Of a stretch of 64,000 nucleotides of DNA, positions 51,813 to 61,736 are shown in pieces. The notes beneath the pieces are model-generated. The model was given only the letters and a program-made list of their open reading frames with translations. It ran no database searches and was not told where the DNA came from. A program made the position numbers and the translations under genes. The DNA comes from Lachnospiraceae bacterium JLR.KK002 (lineage in GTDB: Bacteria > Bacillota > Clostridia > Lachnospirales > Lachnospiraceae): assembly GCA_036941025.1 (NCBI GenBank), contig JAYMNP010000001.1, forward strand, positions 2,502,501 through 2,566,500, given 5' to 3'. How positions within the stretch are numbered: the stretch's first letter is position 1; each line of letters starts with the position of its first letter.

Positions 51813-54206
51813 CTACTCAATATGATTCATTTCCTGTACAGAGATACGTTTTACCCGCCTCATGGCGATGACGCAGGCCAGCACCGTAACCACAAACAAT
51901 GCTATTGGATACAGCAGATAGATTTCCAGCGGATTTACCACAAATTCAATTTTTTCTGCTCCCATCATCTGAAATACTCTGCCGGAAGTAATTTCGGAAA
52001 AAGGCGTTCCGGTCAGGGTACCCAGCACAATTCCGGCAAACAGTACCAGCATAATCCGTTTGGTCTGCCATCCAATCAGGGATTCGTCGGAAAATCCAAT
52101 GGATTTCAGCATTCCGATTTCTCCCCGCTCCCGAATCAGGAACATTTTCTGCATGAGCACCACCACCAGCACATTGATGGCCAGTACCACTGTCAGAACC
52201 ATAAATTTCAGAGGGCCGAGCCTTCCTGCAATGTGCCCAATCATATCGCCGATAAATTCTTTTGTGGTCTTAATCTTTGCTTCCGGGAATAATTTTTCTG
52301 CCCGCTTCATCACTTTTTCCAGTTCTGGCTGTTCCGTTTTCTGCTCCAGAACAACCTGAGCGCCGAATCCGCCTGCCGCCTCTGCGTAATCCAGTTCTGC
52401 GGATTCCGTAAACCGGATTCCTTCTCCCATATTGTTCATGGACTGGTAAAGGGCTGTGATAATATAAGGCTTTTCCTGATTTCCGCTGGTAATATAGATG
52501 GTATCTCCCAGCTCTGCCCCGATTTGCTCCGCTATTCTGTGGGTAACTGCCACTTCATTGTCATACAGAGGCGGTTCTCCCTCGTCGTAAAAATACTGGT
52601 CTGTGGAAGTCCCAAGGCCCTGAATGGAAAAGGATTTGCAGGACTGTTCCCCTTTGCGGACCCGCAGTTTAAAATACACTTCCGTGCAGGTTTTCTCCAC
52701 GGAAATTCCGTCCCGCTCCAGCCGCTCTTTTATCTCATCCAGATATCCGTACCAGGATTTCCTGTCCCCTTCCCTCATCAGTTCCGCCACCTTTTCCTCG
52801 TCCATCAGATAGAAATCACATTCTGACAATGCGAACCAGGCGGCAATCCCGTCGGAATTCAGGGTATTGATGGTATTCACCGGCATAACCACCAGCCAGA
52901 CGCCAATCATACTGGTCAGAAGAAGCACCATATACTTTCTCATTTCACTTAGCACATCATTGCAGGCCAGAAAGGTTGTGGCTCTCACATGGGATTTTTT
53001 CAGACGGAACTTACCCTTTTTCTGAAAACGCTCCCCGTTATTCCCACTGCGGATAGCGTCCATGGGACTGAATTTTCTGATTTTTCCGGTACTGCGGTAA
53101 CCGAACAGTACAACCACCGCCACAATCAGTATGCTGACCAGAAGCTGAAACAGAATGTTGCTGCCCCCTTCTTCGATTACAATTTTCTCCGTTACCTGCC
53201 GCAGGAGTATTCGGCTGAAGGGAATGCTGGCTCCGAATCCGCAGAAAGCTCCTCCTGCCGCCAGAACAAAATATTTCACCATATACAGTCTGCGGATGGA
53301 AATGTCACGGATTCCAATGGCCTTCATAATCCCGATTTCTTTGTAATCTTCGTTTACGGTAAATACAATGGTAAACCGCAGCATAATTACGGAAATGACA
53401 ATCAGGCACAGGCTCATCAGCAAAATTACGGCTGCAATCACCAGTTCCATCACATAAGTGGTTTTTATCAGTTCCCGATTTGCACTGAACAATTCATGGA
53501 ACTCACCGTTATTGTATTCTTCCTGAAAGGCCTCGATGTCTTTACAGTCTGCCGAATACAGTCTGCCATAAGGCAGGCCGCTCCTCTGAAGCATCTCCTG
53601 AAAATCTGCTTCGCTTACCACGCACCGCTGTATCCCCATCATATCAGAGCCCAGAAAGGCGTCTTTCAGCGCCCCCGCCACCTGAAATTCTCTCTCAAAA
53701 CCATTTTCGGAACAGATGGTCAGCCTGTCTCCGGCTTCCAGCTTATTTTCTGACGCCATCCTCTGACTCAGGTAAATGGTCCCGTCTTCCATCTGGGTAA
53801 TTTCCCGGTTTTTTTCATCATAGAATTTCTGCTGTCCAATATCAAACCGGTTCACAACAGCCGTATTGCTCATGGAAATTTTCTTACCATTTTTTCCTTT
53901 CAGCTGGTTTTCCGAAAGATACAGAATCTCATCAATGGTAATATGCTCCACCTGTTCCTGCTTCTCCAGAAATTCCTCAATGGTTCTGTCGTTTTCTGAC
54001 AGTTCTTCCGGACTGCCTCCCATGGTCACAACCAGAAAATCTCCCACTCCCGACTGTTCCATAAAATGTTCCACCCCGTTCAAAATTACGGTAAAATTAT
54101 TCAGACTGCCCGCAATAAACATGGTGGATAAGAAAATAAATACCAGCAAAATCAGGTTGATGGATTTCTTGCGTTTTAAGTCTCTTTTCAATATTCTGAA
54201 ATTCAT
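51813..54206 (-). CDS. FtsX-family ABC permease
   Basis: 797 residues from an ATG with AAAGGAGC ahead. One helix at residues 17-40, a large outer domain with EHFMEQSGVGDFLVVTMGGS, three helices of a first FtsX domain (LVIAAVILLMSLCLIVISVI ...), a second outer domain of about 250 residues, and a final FtsX domain (LTVVLAINVLVVVLMQKMFL). Two outer domains suggest peptide binding, as in BceB/VraG-type or MacB-type transporters. With ATPase, regulator and kinase it forms a four-gene operon, probably a peptide- or bacitracin-type sensing and resistance unit. Confidence 0.88.
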   Translation of the reverse strand: MNFRILKRDLKRKKSINLILLVFIFLSTMFIAGSLNNFTVILNGVEHFMEQSGVGDFLVVTMGGSPEELSENDRTIEEFLEKQEQVEHITIDEILYLSENQLKGKNGKKISMSNTAVVNRFDIGQQKFYDEKNREITQMEDGTIYLSQRMASENKLEAGDRLTICSENGFEREFQVAGALKDAFLGSDMMGIQRCVVSEADFQEMLQRSGLPYGRLYSADCKDIEAFQEEYNNGEFHELFSANRELIKTTYVMELVIAAVILLMSLCLIVISVIMLRFTIVFTVNEDYKEIGIMKAIGIRDISIRRLYMVKYFVLAAGGAFCGFGASIPFSRILLRQVTEKIVIEEGGSNILFQLLVSILIVAVVVLFGYRSTGKIRKFSPMDAIRSGNNGERFQKKGKFRLKKSHVRATTFLACNDVLSEMRKYMVLLLTSMIGVWLVVMPVNTINTLNSDGIAAWFALSECDFYLMDEEKVAELMREGDRKSWYGYLDEIKERLERDGISVEKTCTEVYFKLRVRKGEQSCKSFSIQGLGTSTDQYFYDEGEPPLYDNEVAVTHRIAEQIGAELGDTIYITSGNQEKPYIITALYQSMNNMGEGIRFTESAELDYAEAAGGFGAQVVLEQKTEQPELEKVMKRAEKLFPEAKIKTTKEFIGDMIGHIAGRLGPLKFMVLTVVLAINVLVVVLMQKMFLIRERGEIGMLKSIGFSDESLIGWQTKRIMLVLFAGIVLGTLTGTPFSEITSGRVFQMMGAEKIEFVVNPLEIYLLYPIALFVVTVLACVIAMRRVKRISVQEMNHIE

Positions 54207-54281
54207 ATGCTGCTCCTTTCCTGTCTTTCTGCCGGTATTATAAAACAGGAAATATTAATAAATCCTTAAATATTTTCACAA

Positions 54282-54307
54282 AAAGGGCGGTGACAAGCCC
54301 GCCCTTT
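54282..54307 (-). terminator. Terminator of the vsr-dcm operon
   Basis: Stem AAAGGGCGG (54282-54290) with CCGCCCTTT (54299-54307), seven-base loop; on the minus strand it is followed by TTTGTG. It lies between this operon and the FtsX operon. Confidence 0.8.
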
Positions 54308-54324
54308 CTGTGTTTGATACAATC

Positions 54325-54498
54325 TTAAAACATTGCTTCGATTTCTGATAAATCAATAGCAAAAGTTGATAATTTCAGTTTTGCTATTTTTATCTGCCTT
54401 TCCAGCTCTTTGTTCTCAGCTTTTTCTTCTGCCTTAATTCTCATCAGATTGATATAATTGTCAATAGCTATTTGCTTTTGTTCTTCCAGTGTACTCAT
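54325..54498 (-). CDS. Small hypothetical protein, last gene of the methylase operon
   Basis: 57 residues from MSTLEEQKQIAID with AGGAAAGGAG ahead. Charged helix, with RIKAEEKAENKELERQIKIA as a likely coiled coil. It has no known family; it follows the 51-residue protein by 16 bases in the same operon as dcm and vsr. Confidence 0.5.
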   Translation of the reverse strand: MSTLEEQKQIAIDNYINLMRIKAEEKAENKELERQIKIAKLKLSTFAIDLSEIEAMF

Positions 54499-54514
54499 TG
54501 TTCTCCTTTCCTGC

Positions 54515-54670
54515 TTATTCCTGCTCTTTTGCAAGAGCAATCTGGTCAAGCATTTCAAGAATTTCTTCTTTTTTGTATTCTTCTTTTTCTCCTCTCGCAA
54601 ATGCCAGGCGAATTTCGTAAATTGTTGAATTTTTTACGATTTTAATTTCTTTTTCCTTCATAACTTCCAT
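54515..54670 (-). CDS. Small hypothetical protein of the methylase operon
   Basis: 51 residues from MEVMKEKEIKIVKN with AAAGGAGAGG ahead; a longer upstream frame overlaps vsr. Sequence reads SEDgenerally charged with STIYEIRLAFARGEKEEYKK and EEILEMLDQIALAKEQ. Short helical proteins at this spot might be regulators or antitoxin-like; nothing proves it. Confidence 0.45.
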   Translation of the reverse strand: MEVMKEKEIKIVKNSTIYEIRLAFARGEKEEYKKEEILEMLDQIALAKEQE

Positions 54671-54707
54671 CTCCTCTCCTTTCTCCCTTTCAGGCTCTCT
54701 GCGTCGG

Positions 54708-55157
54708 CTATATCTCACCGCACATCTCATCTGATGTTAAAAACTTCTCAACATAGGCCAGCATTCTGTCGCAGGTCTCTTTTTCTCTTTTCATTTTCTT
54801 AATGGAGCATTCCCACACCACAAGGCATTTTATTTCCCGCTCTTTCAGTTCCTCCTGAACCACACAGTCCCTTTTCTGGTTCGTCTCGAACTTTTTCTGC
54901 CAGAATTCCACTCTGGATTTGGGCATGTAAGTGTATTTACATCCCGGATGGCGGTGCCAGAAACAGCCATGTACAAAAATTGCCGTATTGTATTTTTTCA
55001 GATATATGTCCGGATGTCCCGGTACTGTCTTCGCGTTCAGCCTGTAGCGGTATCCCTGCGCAAACAGCAGCTTTCTGAAATATACCTCCGGTTTCGTATC
55101 TCTGGAACGGATGGCAGACATATTTTTACTTCGTTCTTCCGGGCTTTTAATGTCCAT
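54708..55157 (-). CDS. Very-short-patch repair endonuclease Vsr
   Basis: 149 residues, overlapping the methylase gene by 11 bases. Family hallmarks: [20 protein letters not shown], catalytic Asp in [20 protein letters not shown], then [19 protein letters not shown], with zinc-binding Cys and His. It nicks T:G mismatches that arise when 5-methylcytosine deaminates, so it protects the sites methylated by its partner. Confidence 0.93.
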   Translation of the reverse strand: MDIKSPEERSKNMSAIRSRDTKPEVYFRKLLFAQGYRYRLNAKTVPGHPDIYLKKYNTAIFVHGCFWHRHPGCKYTYMPKSRVEFWQKKFETNQKRDCVVQEELKEREIKCLVVWECSIKKMKREKETCDRMLAYVEKFLTSDEMCGEI

Positions 55158-56277
55158 GCTGCATTTCCTCCATGTTCTTTATGTGTGCCACCATTAACTT
55201 TGCCACATTTTCTATCAGGGGCACTACTACAGAATTCCCAAACTGCTTATAGGCCTGGGTATCGGATACCGGAATCTTAAAGGTGTCCGGGAATCCCTGC
55301 AGCCTGGCGCATTCTCTTGGTGTAAGCCTTCTTGGATTCCTTCCTTCCTGTGCAATCAGAATTTCCGAGCCGTCTTTATAATATCTGGCGCTGATGGTTC
55401 TTGATATTCCATCCGGAGGAGCAATTCCATACCCGAATCCGTTCCCCGCCGCTTTATGTTTTGCCGCATAATTCTGAAGATACAGCCAGAGTTTGTCTGA
55501 CAACGTGTATTTCTCCTCCACTACCCGCTCCAGAATATCTCCCATTACCGGCCGGGGTGTTTTGGGCGTCAGATGAAACTCAAATGATATATCTGTCCCA
55601 TATCTTCTCCGGTCGAATCCCGCCAGCAAAATTCTCTCTCTGTGCTGGGGTACATAATCCTGTCCGTCCAGAACCTTATAAAATACTTCATAATCCAGCT
55701 CATCCAGGGATTCCCGGATTACCTGAAAGGTACGCCCTTTGTCATGGCTGCAAAGATTCTTTACATTTTCCAGTAAAAATGCCTTCGGACGTTTTTTTTC
55801 CAAAATTCTGCATACATCAAAAAACAACGTGCCCTGGGTCTTGTCTTCAAATCCGGTAGCCCTTCCCAGGCTGTTCTTCTTTGACACCCCGGCAATGGAA
55901 AAGGGCTGACAGGGAAAACCGGCTACAAGAATATCATGTTCCGGAATATCAGCCGCCGCCACCTTTGTAATATCCCCTTCCGGCTGTTCCCCAAAATTTG
56001 CAAAATATGTCTGTTGACTGTATTTGTTCCATTCGCTGGAATACACACACTGGCCGCCTGCCCGTTCAAATGCAATCCGCATCCCGCCAATCCCTGCAAA
56101 TAAATCTATAAAGGTAAATTGCCCTTTTTTTTCTCTTTTCTTACTTTTCCTTCTGCTGCTGATATAATAAATAACTGCTTCCCGCACACAGTCCTGCATG
56201 GTCTGTCCTGCCATATCAGAACAGTTCAGCAGTTCGTTATACAATTCATCGTCCATTCTTAAATGAACCTGTTTCAT
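55147..56277 (-). CDS. DNA (cytosine-5) methyltransferase with an N-terminal RHH-like segment
   Basis: 376 residues. Residues 1-45 ([20 protein letters not shown], then [18 protein letters not shown]) look like a ribbon-helix-helix domain. The methylase follows: motif [16 protein letters not shown], motif [10 protein letters not shown] with the active Cys, motif VI LLENVKN, motif VIII QHRERI, a target-recognition region and motif [13 protein letters not shown]. It carries no visible restriction partner; only Vsr and two small genes follow. The RHH segment may bind its own promoter. Target sequence unknown. Confidence 0.9.
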   Translation of the reverse strand: MKQVHLRMDDELYNELLNCSDMAGQTMQDCVREAVIYYISSRRKSKKREKKGQFTFIDLFAGIGGMRIAFERAGGQCVYSSEWNKYSQQTYFANFGEQPEGDITKVAAADIPEHDILVAGFPCQPFSIAGVSKKNSLGRATGFEDKTQGTLFFDVCRILEKKRPKAFLLENVKNLCSHDKGRTFQVIRESLDELDYEVFYKVLDGQDYVPQHRERILLAGFDRRRYGTDISFEFHLTPKTPRPVMGDILERVVEEKYTLSDKLWLYLQNYAAKHKAAGNGFGYGIAPPDGISRTISARYYKDGSEILIAQEGRNPRRLTPRECARLQGFPDTFKIPVSDTQAYKQFGNSVVVPLIENVAKLMVAHIKNMEEMQHGH

Positions 56278-56382
56278 GGAGTTCTCCCTCCGGGAAGATT
56301 TTTATCCCTGATTTTTCCCATATTATACAACTAAAAAAAGAAAAAAGCAAGAGAATCGAACGTATCTTCTCCTGCCTTTGTA

Positions 56383-56405
56383 ACAGTTCAGACAAGCTGA
56401 ACTGT
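56383..56405. terminator. Hairpin between flavodoxin and methylase genes
   Basis: Perfect 9-bp stem ACAGTTCAG-acaag-CTGAACTGT, without a T tract on either strand. The half-site GTAACAGTTCAG occurs again at 58550-58561, so it may be a repeat rather than a terminator. Confidence 0.45.
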
Positions 56406-56419
56406 CACATGCCTTTCTC

Positions 56420-56932
56420 TCAACAACACTTCCTCAGCACCTGTTCCACAAATTCCCTGGCCTGCTTTAAATCTTCCTCATTGGGGTGAAACAGCCCTTC
56501 GTCAAAATTCCGGAGCATTTTCTTCCTCCGGATTTCCTGTTCCGGGTCTTCCATGGGAATCTCGTAATTCTCCCGCACCTGCATGGGCATTTTCCCCTGA
56601 CAGAGAAAGGTTCCAAGATATTCGCAGTCATCGGGAATCCAGACATTTACTTTCTGCTCTATGGTCTTAAAATAGGCCGTCTCTCTGCCCATGCCGCAGG
56701 TGCCGAACAATGCAACTTTTTTCCCGTGAAGCTCAGACAGCATGTCAATAACGGAGATATCGCAGGTTCCCCGGTTTACCCAGAATCCAATGAAAAATAT
56801 CTCCGCATCCTTTCCTCTGTATTCCTCCATACTCTGCATATCTTTGGACATTCCCGGAAGTGCACTGAAAATTTCCGTGGCTATTTTTTTCGTATTACCG
56901 GTCTTACTGGAATAAACCACCATATAATCCAT
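56420..56932 (-). CDS. Flavodoxin family protein
   Basis: 170 residues: MVVYSSKTGNTKKIATEIFS is the FMN phosphate loop, FFIGFWVNRGTCDIS the second loop, and VALFGTCGMGRE the third. Short-chain flavodoxin-like electron carrier or flavin enzyme. The C-terminal part has two cysteines at the end (RKCC). ACGGAAGGACATGG before the start, 15 bases after the DnaJ-like gene; may be co-transcribed. Confidence 0.88.
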   Translation of the reverse strand: MDYMVVYSSKTGNTKKIATEIFSALPGMSKDMQSMEEYRGKDAEIFFIGFWVNRGTCDISVIDMLSELHGKKVALFGTCGMGRETAYFKTIEQKVNVWIPDDCEYLGTFLCQGKMPMQVRENYEIPMEDPEQEIRRKKMLRNFDEGLFHPNEEDLKQAREFVEQVLRKCC

Positions 56933-56947
56933 GTCCTTCCACCTTCC

Positions 56948-57679
56948 TTAACACCAGGGTACTCCGCCGCAGCAAAGACCGCCTCCGCCGCAGCAGAAAT
57001 TACATGCCAGATTTGCCAGACATAGCTTCATGCAGAAATCCCCGCTTCCCACAATGGGATTTCCGTAACTCTGCCGCCTGTCATAGTACCAGCTTCCTCC
57101 ATTCTGAAGCTGCCCGTACAACTGCTGGTATTCCTGATTTCCAGGCTCCATGGCTGCAGCCTGCCGGGCCGCCTCCAGAGCAGCCACATTATTTCCTGTG
57201 CCGGAATTGGCAATGGCACTGAGATAATACCAGCAGGCGTCCCTGTCCTTCATACTGTTCAGCACATTCAGAGCCTCTCTGTAATGGCCGCTGCGGATAT
57301 AGTTAGAGGCCGCCTGCTGATATGTGCTTTCTTCACTGCCGCCTGCTGTTCTGCTCTGTCCCTGAGAACCGCCGAAACCGCCGAAACCGCCAAAGCCACC
57401 GAAACCGCCGAAAAAATCTCCAAAATCCCAGTAGCTGCCCTGACCCTGTCCACCAGGATTTCCCTGACCGTAGCCGCCTGCTGTTCCCCGTTCCTTTTCC
57501 TGTATAATCTGCTGATAAGCCTGCTGTATTTCCTTAAACTTCTCTTCTGCCTGTTCCTTATCGGGATTGTTCACATTGGCATCGGGATGATATTTCCTGC
57601 TCAGAGAACGGTATGCCTTTTTGATTTCTTCATCGGTGGCATTCCGGTTCAGCCCAAGCACCGCATATGGATCATACAT
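56948..57679 (-). CDS. J-domain protein with Gly/Phe repeats and Cys-rich tail
   Basis: 243 residues. J domain 1-70 with the HPD motif in [11 protein letters not shown], a linker with FGGFGG repeats (about 90-105), a helical middle with TPR-like character ([20 protein letters not shown]), and a C-terminal [14 protein letters not shown]. It would stimulate DnaK. The repeat linker and cysteine tail are not those of DnaJ itself, so it is a specialised co-chaperone. It overlaps DUF5685 by eight bases and the pair is common in Lachnospiraceae. Confidence 0.85.
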   Translation of the reverse strand: MYDPYAVLGLNRNATDEEIKKAYRSLSRKYHPDANVNNPDKEQAEEKFKEIQQAYQQIIQEKERGTAGGYGQGNPGGQGQGSYWDFGDFFGGFGGFGGFGGFGGSQGQSRTAGGSEESTYQQAASNYIRSGHYREALNVLNSMKDRDACWYYLSAIANSGTGNNVAALEAARQAAAMEPGNQEYQQLYGQLQNGGSWYYDRRQSYGNPIVGSGDFCMKLCLANLACNFCCGGGGLCCGGVPWC

Positions 57680-58511
57680 CTGTTACCTTCCTCTCCCTGT
57701 TCTTCTTCACATATTCGTACCGACACCAGACGCCGGAATATAAAATATTTCTCAAAATTTCCGTATTCTCTACAATGGGAAGACGCTCAAATGCCCTGGA
57801 GCATTCCGCCATCATCATACTTAAAACGGCTTCCGCCCTCCGTTCAAATCCTTCCGTCTCCAACTCCTGCAAAAACAGATTATAGTTCCCGGTCTTTCTG
57901 TCTTTCTCCACATCTTCATAAGCGTCCATCAGGTAAATAAATTTTCCCAGAAAAAAACCCATCCGCCGCAAATCTGCCTCCCATTCATCTTTGCGCCAGA
58001 CAAACACTTCTTCCATAATCCTGCCGAAATATCCTGACACTTCATCCGGATTCCTGCTGTTTTCCTTCTCGCACCGACGAAGCTGTTCCAGGCTGTCCTG
58101 AAATACAGAAGCCTTCTCCGGATACATTTCCCCAATCCTTTTGCACTTCTTTTTCAGGGAAAAGGCCATCATTTTCCTGCTCACCTTATGTTCGTCTTCC
58201 CAGTCATCCAGGCATTTATAATAAGACAGCAGAAGATTCATATCTGCTCCGTACCGGGTAAACTGATTCACTCTGGCGGGATGTTTTTCAAAAGGGTGGA
58301 CCGCACATTTCCGGCAGCTTACCTGTGTCTCAGGCTCGTACAGGCTGGTAAGCAGCAGCACCAGAAAGGTCATATCGTAGCTTAAAGTAAGCTGGCCCCG
58401 CCTGCCGGACTGTTCTTTAAGAATCCTGCACAGGCCGCAGTAATAGGACTGGTACAAATCAAATTCCTTAAATTTCATTTCCGGTTTGTTTACAATAATA
58501 TATCCAAACAT
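57672..58511 (-). CDS. DUF5685 family protein
   Basis: 279 residues from [14 protein letters not shown] with AAAGGACAG ahead; the upstream extension is not conserved and runs through an inverted-repeat region. The family signature is [20 protein letters not shown], then [20 protein letters not shown] and [12 protein letters not shown]. Four spaced cysteines suggest a metal or disulfide. Function unknown; coupled to the J-domain gene, so perhaps its client. Confidence 0.75.
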   Translation of the reverse strand: MFGYIIVNKPEMKFKEFDLYQSYYCGLCRILKEQSGRRGQLTLSYDMTFLVLLLTSLYEPETQVSCRKCAVHPFEKHPARVNQFTRYGADMNLLLSYYKCLDDWEDEHKVSRKMMAFSLKKKCKRIGEMYPEKASVFQDSLEQLRRCEKENSRNPDEVSGYFGRIMEEVFVWRKDEWEADLRRMGFFLGKFIYLMDAYEDVEKDRKTGNYNLFLQELETEGFERRAEAVLSMMMAECSRAFERLPIVENTEILRNILYSGVWCRYEYVKKNRERKVTDV

Positions 58512-58552
58512 ACTGTCCTTTCCATAAGATTCAGAAAATGTCAGGTTCGGTA

Positions 58553-58721
58553 ACAGTTCAGCCCGCGCCCCACTGACTGGCCACAGACCGCCTGCCAGGC
58601 AGACGCCGCTGCTAACGCAGCTCCCTGTCTGAGGCTTAAGGGGCGCTCCGCTCATCAGCACCATTACGAGCTCGTCCATGCCAGCATGATTCGCTCATAA
58701 TGCCGCTGATGGCTGAACTAT
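58553..58721. repeat. Gene-free segment bounded by a 9-bp inverted repeat
   Basis: AGTTCAGCC (58555-58563) and GGCTGAACT (58711-58719) bracket about 150 bases with several internal dyads (for example GCCTGCCAGGC near 58590). No ribosome site or supported frame. It lies in the leader of the DUF5685 gene, with the promoter of that gene probably inside. It could be a mini-mobile repeat or a folded leader. Confidence 0.45.
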
Positions 58722-58786
58722 AAAATATATTCTAAACCTTCCACCGGCAATTGCAATGAATAAAACAGAAAGATTTTATAAAAAGA

Positions 58787-60715
58787 TTATAAACACTGTT
58801 CAGATTCCAGGGCCTCGATTTCCGCCAGCCAGAGGGCGCTGCTGGCGTCGCTGGGCATCCGCAGGTCACCGCGGGGAGAAACTGCCACCGTTCCCACTTT
58901 CGGCCCGTCGGGCAGACAGGAACGTTTGAACTGCTGGGAGAAAAATCTTCTGACAAAGACTTTCAGCCATTTTAAAATCACATCTTCCGCATACCTGTCT
59001 TCAAAGGCATATACCGCCAGACGAAAGATTTTTCCCGGCCCGAAACCGCAGCGGAGCATATAATATAAGAAGAAATCATGAAGTTCATAAGGCCCCACAA
59101 TGTCCTCGGTTTTCTGGGAAATCTTTCCGTCCTCCGGAGGCAGCAGTTCCGGGCTTACCGGAGTATCCAGCACATCCAGAAGAATCTGTTCCAGTCTGCT
59201 GTCACCGCAGGTATCCGCATAATACCGCACCAGATGGCGTACCAGTGTCTTTGGAACGGAAGCATTTACTCCGTACATGGACATATGATCCCCGTTGTAG
59301 GTGGCCCAGCCCAGGGCCAGCTCCGACATATCCCCGGTACCGATTACCATACCGTTCTCCTTGTTGGCAATATCCATAAGAATCTGAGTCCGTTCCCTGG
59401 CCTGCCCGTTCTCGTAGGTTACGTCGTGATTTGTTTCCTCGTGGGAAATATCCTTAAAATGCACCCGTACCGCTTCTCTGATGTCCACTTCCCGAAAATC
59501 GGTACCCAGACACCGGATTAAATTCACCGCATTGTCATAGGTTCTGTCGGTGGTTCCAAACCCCGGCATGGTCACCGCATGAATGCCTTTCCGCTCCAGT
59601 CCCAGCAAATCAAAAGCCCTGACAGTCACCAGCAATGCCAGTGTGGAATCCAGCCCGCCGGAAATCCCTATCACCCCATGGCGGCATCCTGTATGCTCCA
59701 GCCGCTTTTTCAGGCCCATGGACTGAATCAGCAGGATTTCCTCGCACCGTTTCTTACGTTCCTCTGCTTTTCCCGGTACAAAAGGAGCCGGATCCACAAA
59801 ACGGGTAAGTTCCGTCTTTTCTTTCTTCAGATGGAAGGGAATTTCCAGATAATCTTCTGCCTCTCCCATAAAAGTGGACATTTTGCGCCGCTGTCCGTTC
59901 AGCTTCTGTATATCAATTTCCCCGTAGACAGACTGGTTGGCAAACCTCTGTGCCTCTGCCAGCATTACTCCGTTTTCCGCAATCATATTATGGCCGGAAT
60001 ATACCACGTCCTGCGTGGATTCTCCCTCACCGGCACTGGCATAGACATAGCCGCAAATCAGCCTTGCGGACTGGCCTTCCACAAGGCTTTTCCGGTAACG
60101 GTCCTTTCCCGTAATCTCATCGCTGGCAGACAGATTTACCATCAGATTTGCACCTGCCAGCCCGTGAGAAATACTGGGCGGAGCAGGCGTCCACAAATCT
60201 TCACAGATTTCCACGCCAATCTTTAATTCCGGAATATTATCGGCGCAAAACAGAAGGCGGCTGCCCATGGGAACCTTCCGTTCTCCCTCCAGAACCACTT
60301 CTTCCGCCTGCTCCATGCCCGGTGTAAAGTAACGTCCCTCATAAAATTCATTGTAATTGGGAATACAGGTTTTGGGCACCAGCCCCAGTACATTCCCGTT
60401 TCCCAGAGCCGCCGCCACATTGTACAGCCTGCCCTTCCAGGCAAAGGGCAGCCCCACAAATACCAGCATATTTTTCCCGTTGGTTTCCGCCGCAATATCC
60501 AGAAGCACCTGTCTGCCCTGCTTTAACAGAGGCTCCATCAGAAATAAATCCCCGCAGGTATATCCGGTAATGCAAAGTTCCGGAAACACCACCACCGCTG
60601 CTCTCTGTTCTTCTGCTTCTTCTATTTTCCCGATAATGGCCTGTCTGTTATACAGGGGATCTGCCACCCGGATTCCGGGGGTTACCGCCGCCACTTTTAT
60701 AAATCCGTCTCTCAC
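58787..60715 (-). CDS. nadE: Glutamine-dependent NAD+ synthetase
   Basis: 642 residues. The N-terminal nitrilase-like glutaminase (1-290) has Glu in VVFPELCITGY, Lys in GLVPKTCIPNYNEFYE and Cys in IGVEICEDLW. The synthetase follows with the P-loop IGISGGLDSTLALLV, then TGDMSELALGWATYNGDHMS. It amidates nicotinic acid adenine dinucleotide with ammonia channelled from glutamine. Start is GTG at 60715 (AAAGGAGC ahead), overlapping the hslO stop by four bases, so the two genes are coupled. Confidence 0.96.
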   Translation of the reverse strand: MRDGFIKVAAVTPGIRVADPLYNRQAIIGKIEEAEEQRAAVVVFPELCITGYTCGDLFLMEPLLKQGRQVLLDIAAETNGKNMLVFVGLPFAWKGRLYNVAAALGNGNVLGLVPKTCIPNYNEFYEGRYFTPGMEQAEEVVLEGERKVPMGSRLLFCADNIPELKIGVEICEDLWTPAPPSISHGLAGANLMVNLSASDEITGKDRYRKSLVEGQSARLICGYVYASAGEGESTQDVVYSGHNMIAENGVMLAEAQRFANQSVYGEIDIQKLNGQRRKMSTFMGEAEDYLEIPFHLKKEKTELTRFVDPAPFVPGKAEERKKRCEEILLIQSMGLKKRLEHTGCRHGVIGISGGLDSTLALLVTVRAFDLLGLERKGIHAVTMPGFGTTDRTYDNAVNLIRCLGTDFREVDIREAVRVHFKDISHEETNHDVTYENGQARERTQILMDIANKENGMVIGTGDMSELALGWATYNGDHMSMYGVNASVPKTLVRHLVRYYADTCGDSRLEQILLDVLDTPVSPELLPPEDGKISQKTEDIVGPYELHDFFLYYMLRCGFGPGKIFRLAVYAFEDRYAEDVILKWLKVFVRRFFSQQFKRSCLPDGPKVGTVAVSPRGDLRMPSDASSALWLAEIEALESEQCL

Positions 60716-61602
60716 TGGCTGCTCCTTTCTGAAGATTCCAGTAATCCTTTCAAATCTTCCGGGGTAAAAATATAGTGTTTATCACAGAACTGGCAGTTCA
60801 CCTCAATGGGCTCGCCATCTTCTATCATTTCCTGAATATCCTGCACACCAATGCTGATAAGGGCCTTCGTCACCCGCTCTCTGGAACAGTCGCAGTGATA
60901 TTCCACAGGTATGGTTTCCGTGATTTCCGGATGGAACTCTCCCAGCACCTGCTCCAGCAGCTTCTCCGGAGTTGCTCCCTGTTCCAGCAAATCAGTTACG
61001 GACGTCACTTCGGCCACCTTTTTTTCCAGTGCGGCAATTACCGCTTCGTCGGTAAAGGGCATAAGCTGGATGATAAATCCCCCGGCCTGCCGGACCGTGT
61101 TATCCTTATTCATCAGCACGCCCAGTCCCACAGCAGAAGGCACCTGCTCGGAAGTGGCAAAATAATACGTGAGGTCTTCCGCAATTTCTGAGGTCTGCAG
61201 CGCCACCTGTCCCACATAAGGCTCTTTCAGTCCCATGTCTTTTATCACACTTAAGATTCCGGGGCCGAGAGCGCCTCCCACATCCAGTTTCCCCTTTTCA
61301 TTGGGAGGAAGCATTACGTCCGGTACCTGCGGACAGCCTTTTACATGGCCCCGGCTGTCTGCTGTAACGGTCATTCCCTTTGCCGCACCTGCGCACTTTA
61401 TCTGCAATGTGAGCAAATCCTGCTCTCCCTTCATCATAGCCCCCATCATGGCTCCTCCCGTCAGAAGCCTTCCCAGGGCCGCGGTAATAACAGGGCTCGT
61501 ATTGTGATAAACCCTGGCCTGCTCCACCAAATCTCTGGAAGTTATGGCAAATGCCCGTATCTGATTCTCTGCCGCTGTTGCTCTCACCATGTAATCTTTC
61601 AT
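60712..61602 (-). CDS. hslO: Redox-regulated chaperone Hsp33
   Basis: 296 residues from MKDYMVRATAAENQ, with GGGAGAACG ahead. N-terminal domain with AFAITSRDLVEQARVYHNTS; C-terminal zinc switch with CDCS at about 237 and CQFC at about 269. Under oxidative stress the cysteines oxidise and the protein holds unfolded clients. It follows the methyltransferase gene after 88 bases that hold a tandem repeat. Complete. Confidence 0.96.
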   Translation of the reverse strand: MKDYMVRATAAENQIRAFAITSRDLVEQARVYHNTSPVITAALGRLLTGGAMMGAMMKGEQDLLTLQIKCAGAAKGMTVTADSRGHVKGCPQVPDVMLPPNEKGKLDVGGALGPGILSVIKDMGLKEPYVGQVALQTSEIAEDLTYYFATSEQVPSAVGLGVLMNKDNTVRQAGGFIIQLMPFTDEAVIAALEKKVAEVTSVTDLLEQGATPEKLLEQVLGEFHPEITETIPVEYHCDCSRERVTKALISIGVQDIQEMIEDGEPIEVNCQFCDKHYIFTPEDLKGLLESSERSSQ

Positions 61603-61615
61603 TTTCGTTCTCCCT

Positions 61616-61736
61616 TGCAATCACGTAAATCTCTGTTTTTCTCTTTCCCCTGCAATCGCGTAAATCTCTGTTTTCCTCTTTCCCCTGCAATCACGTAAAT
61701 CTCTGTTTTCCTCTTTCCCCTGCAATCACGTAAATC
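61616..61736. repeat. 35-bp tandem repeat, 3.5 copies
   Basis: Copies start at 61616, 61651, 61686 and 61721 (last partial), each beginning TGCAATCACGTAAATC (one base different in the second) and ending in CTTTCCCC. The rightmost unit overlaps the final codons of the methyltransferase gene, and the others fill the gap to hslO. The period is not a multiple of three. Looks like replication slippage at a gene end. Confidence 0.9.

Noticed and set aside
61616..61736. Possible CRISPR array
   Set aside because: The 35-bp units are contiguous, with no spacers, and overlap a coding end; no cas genes.
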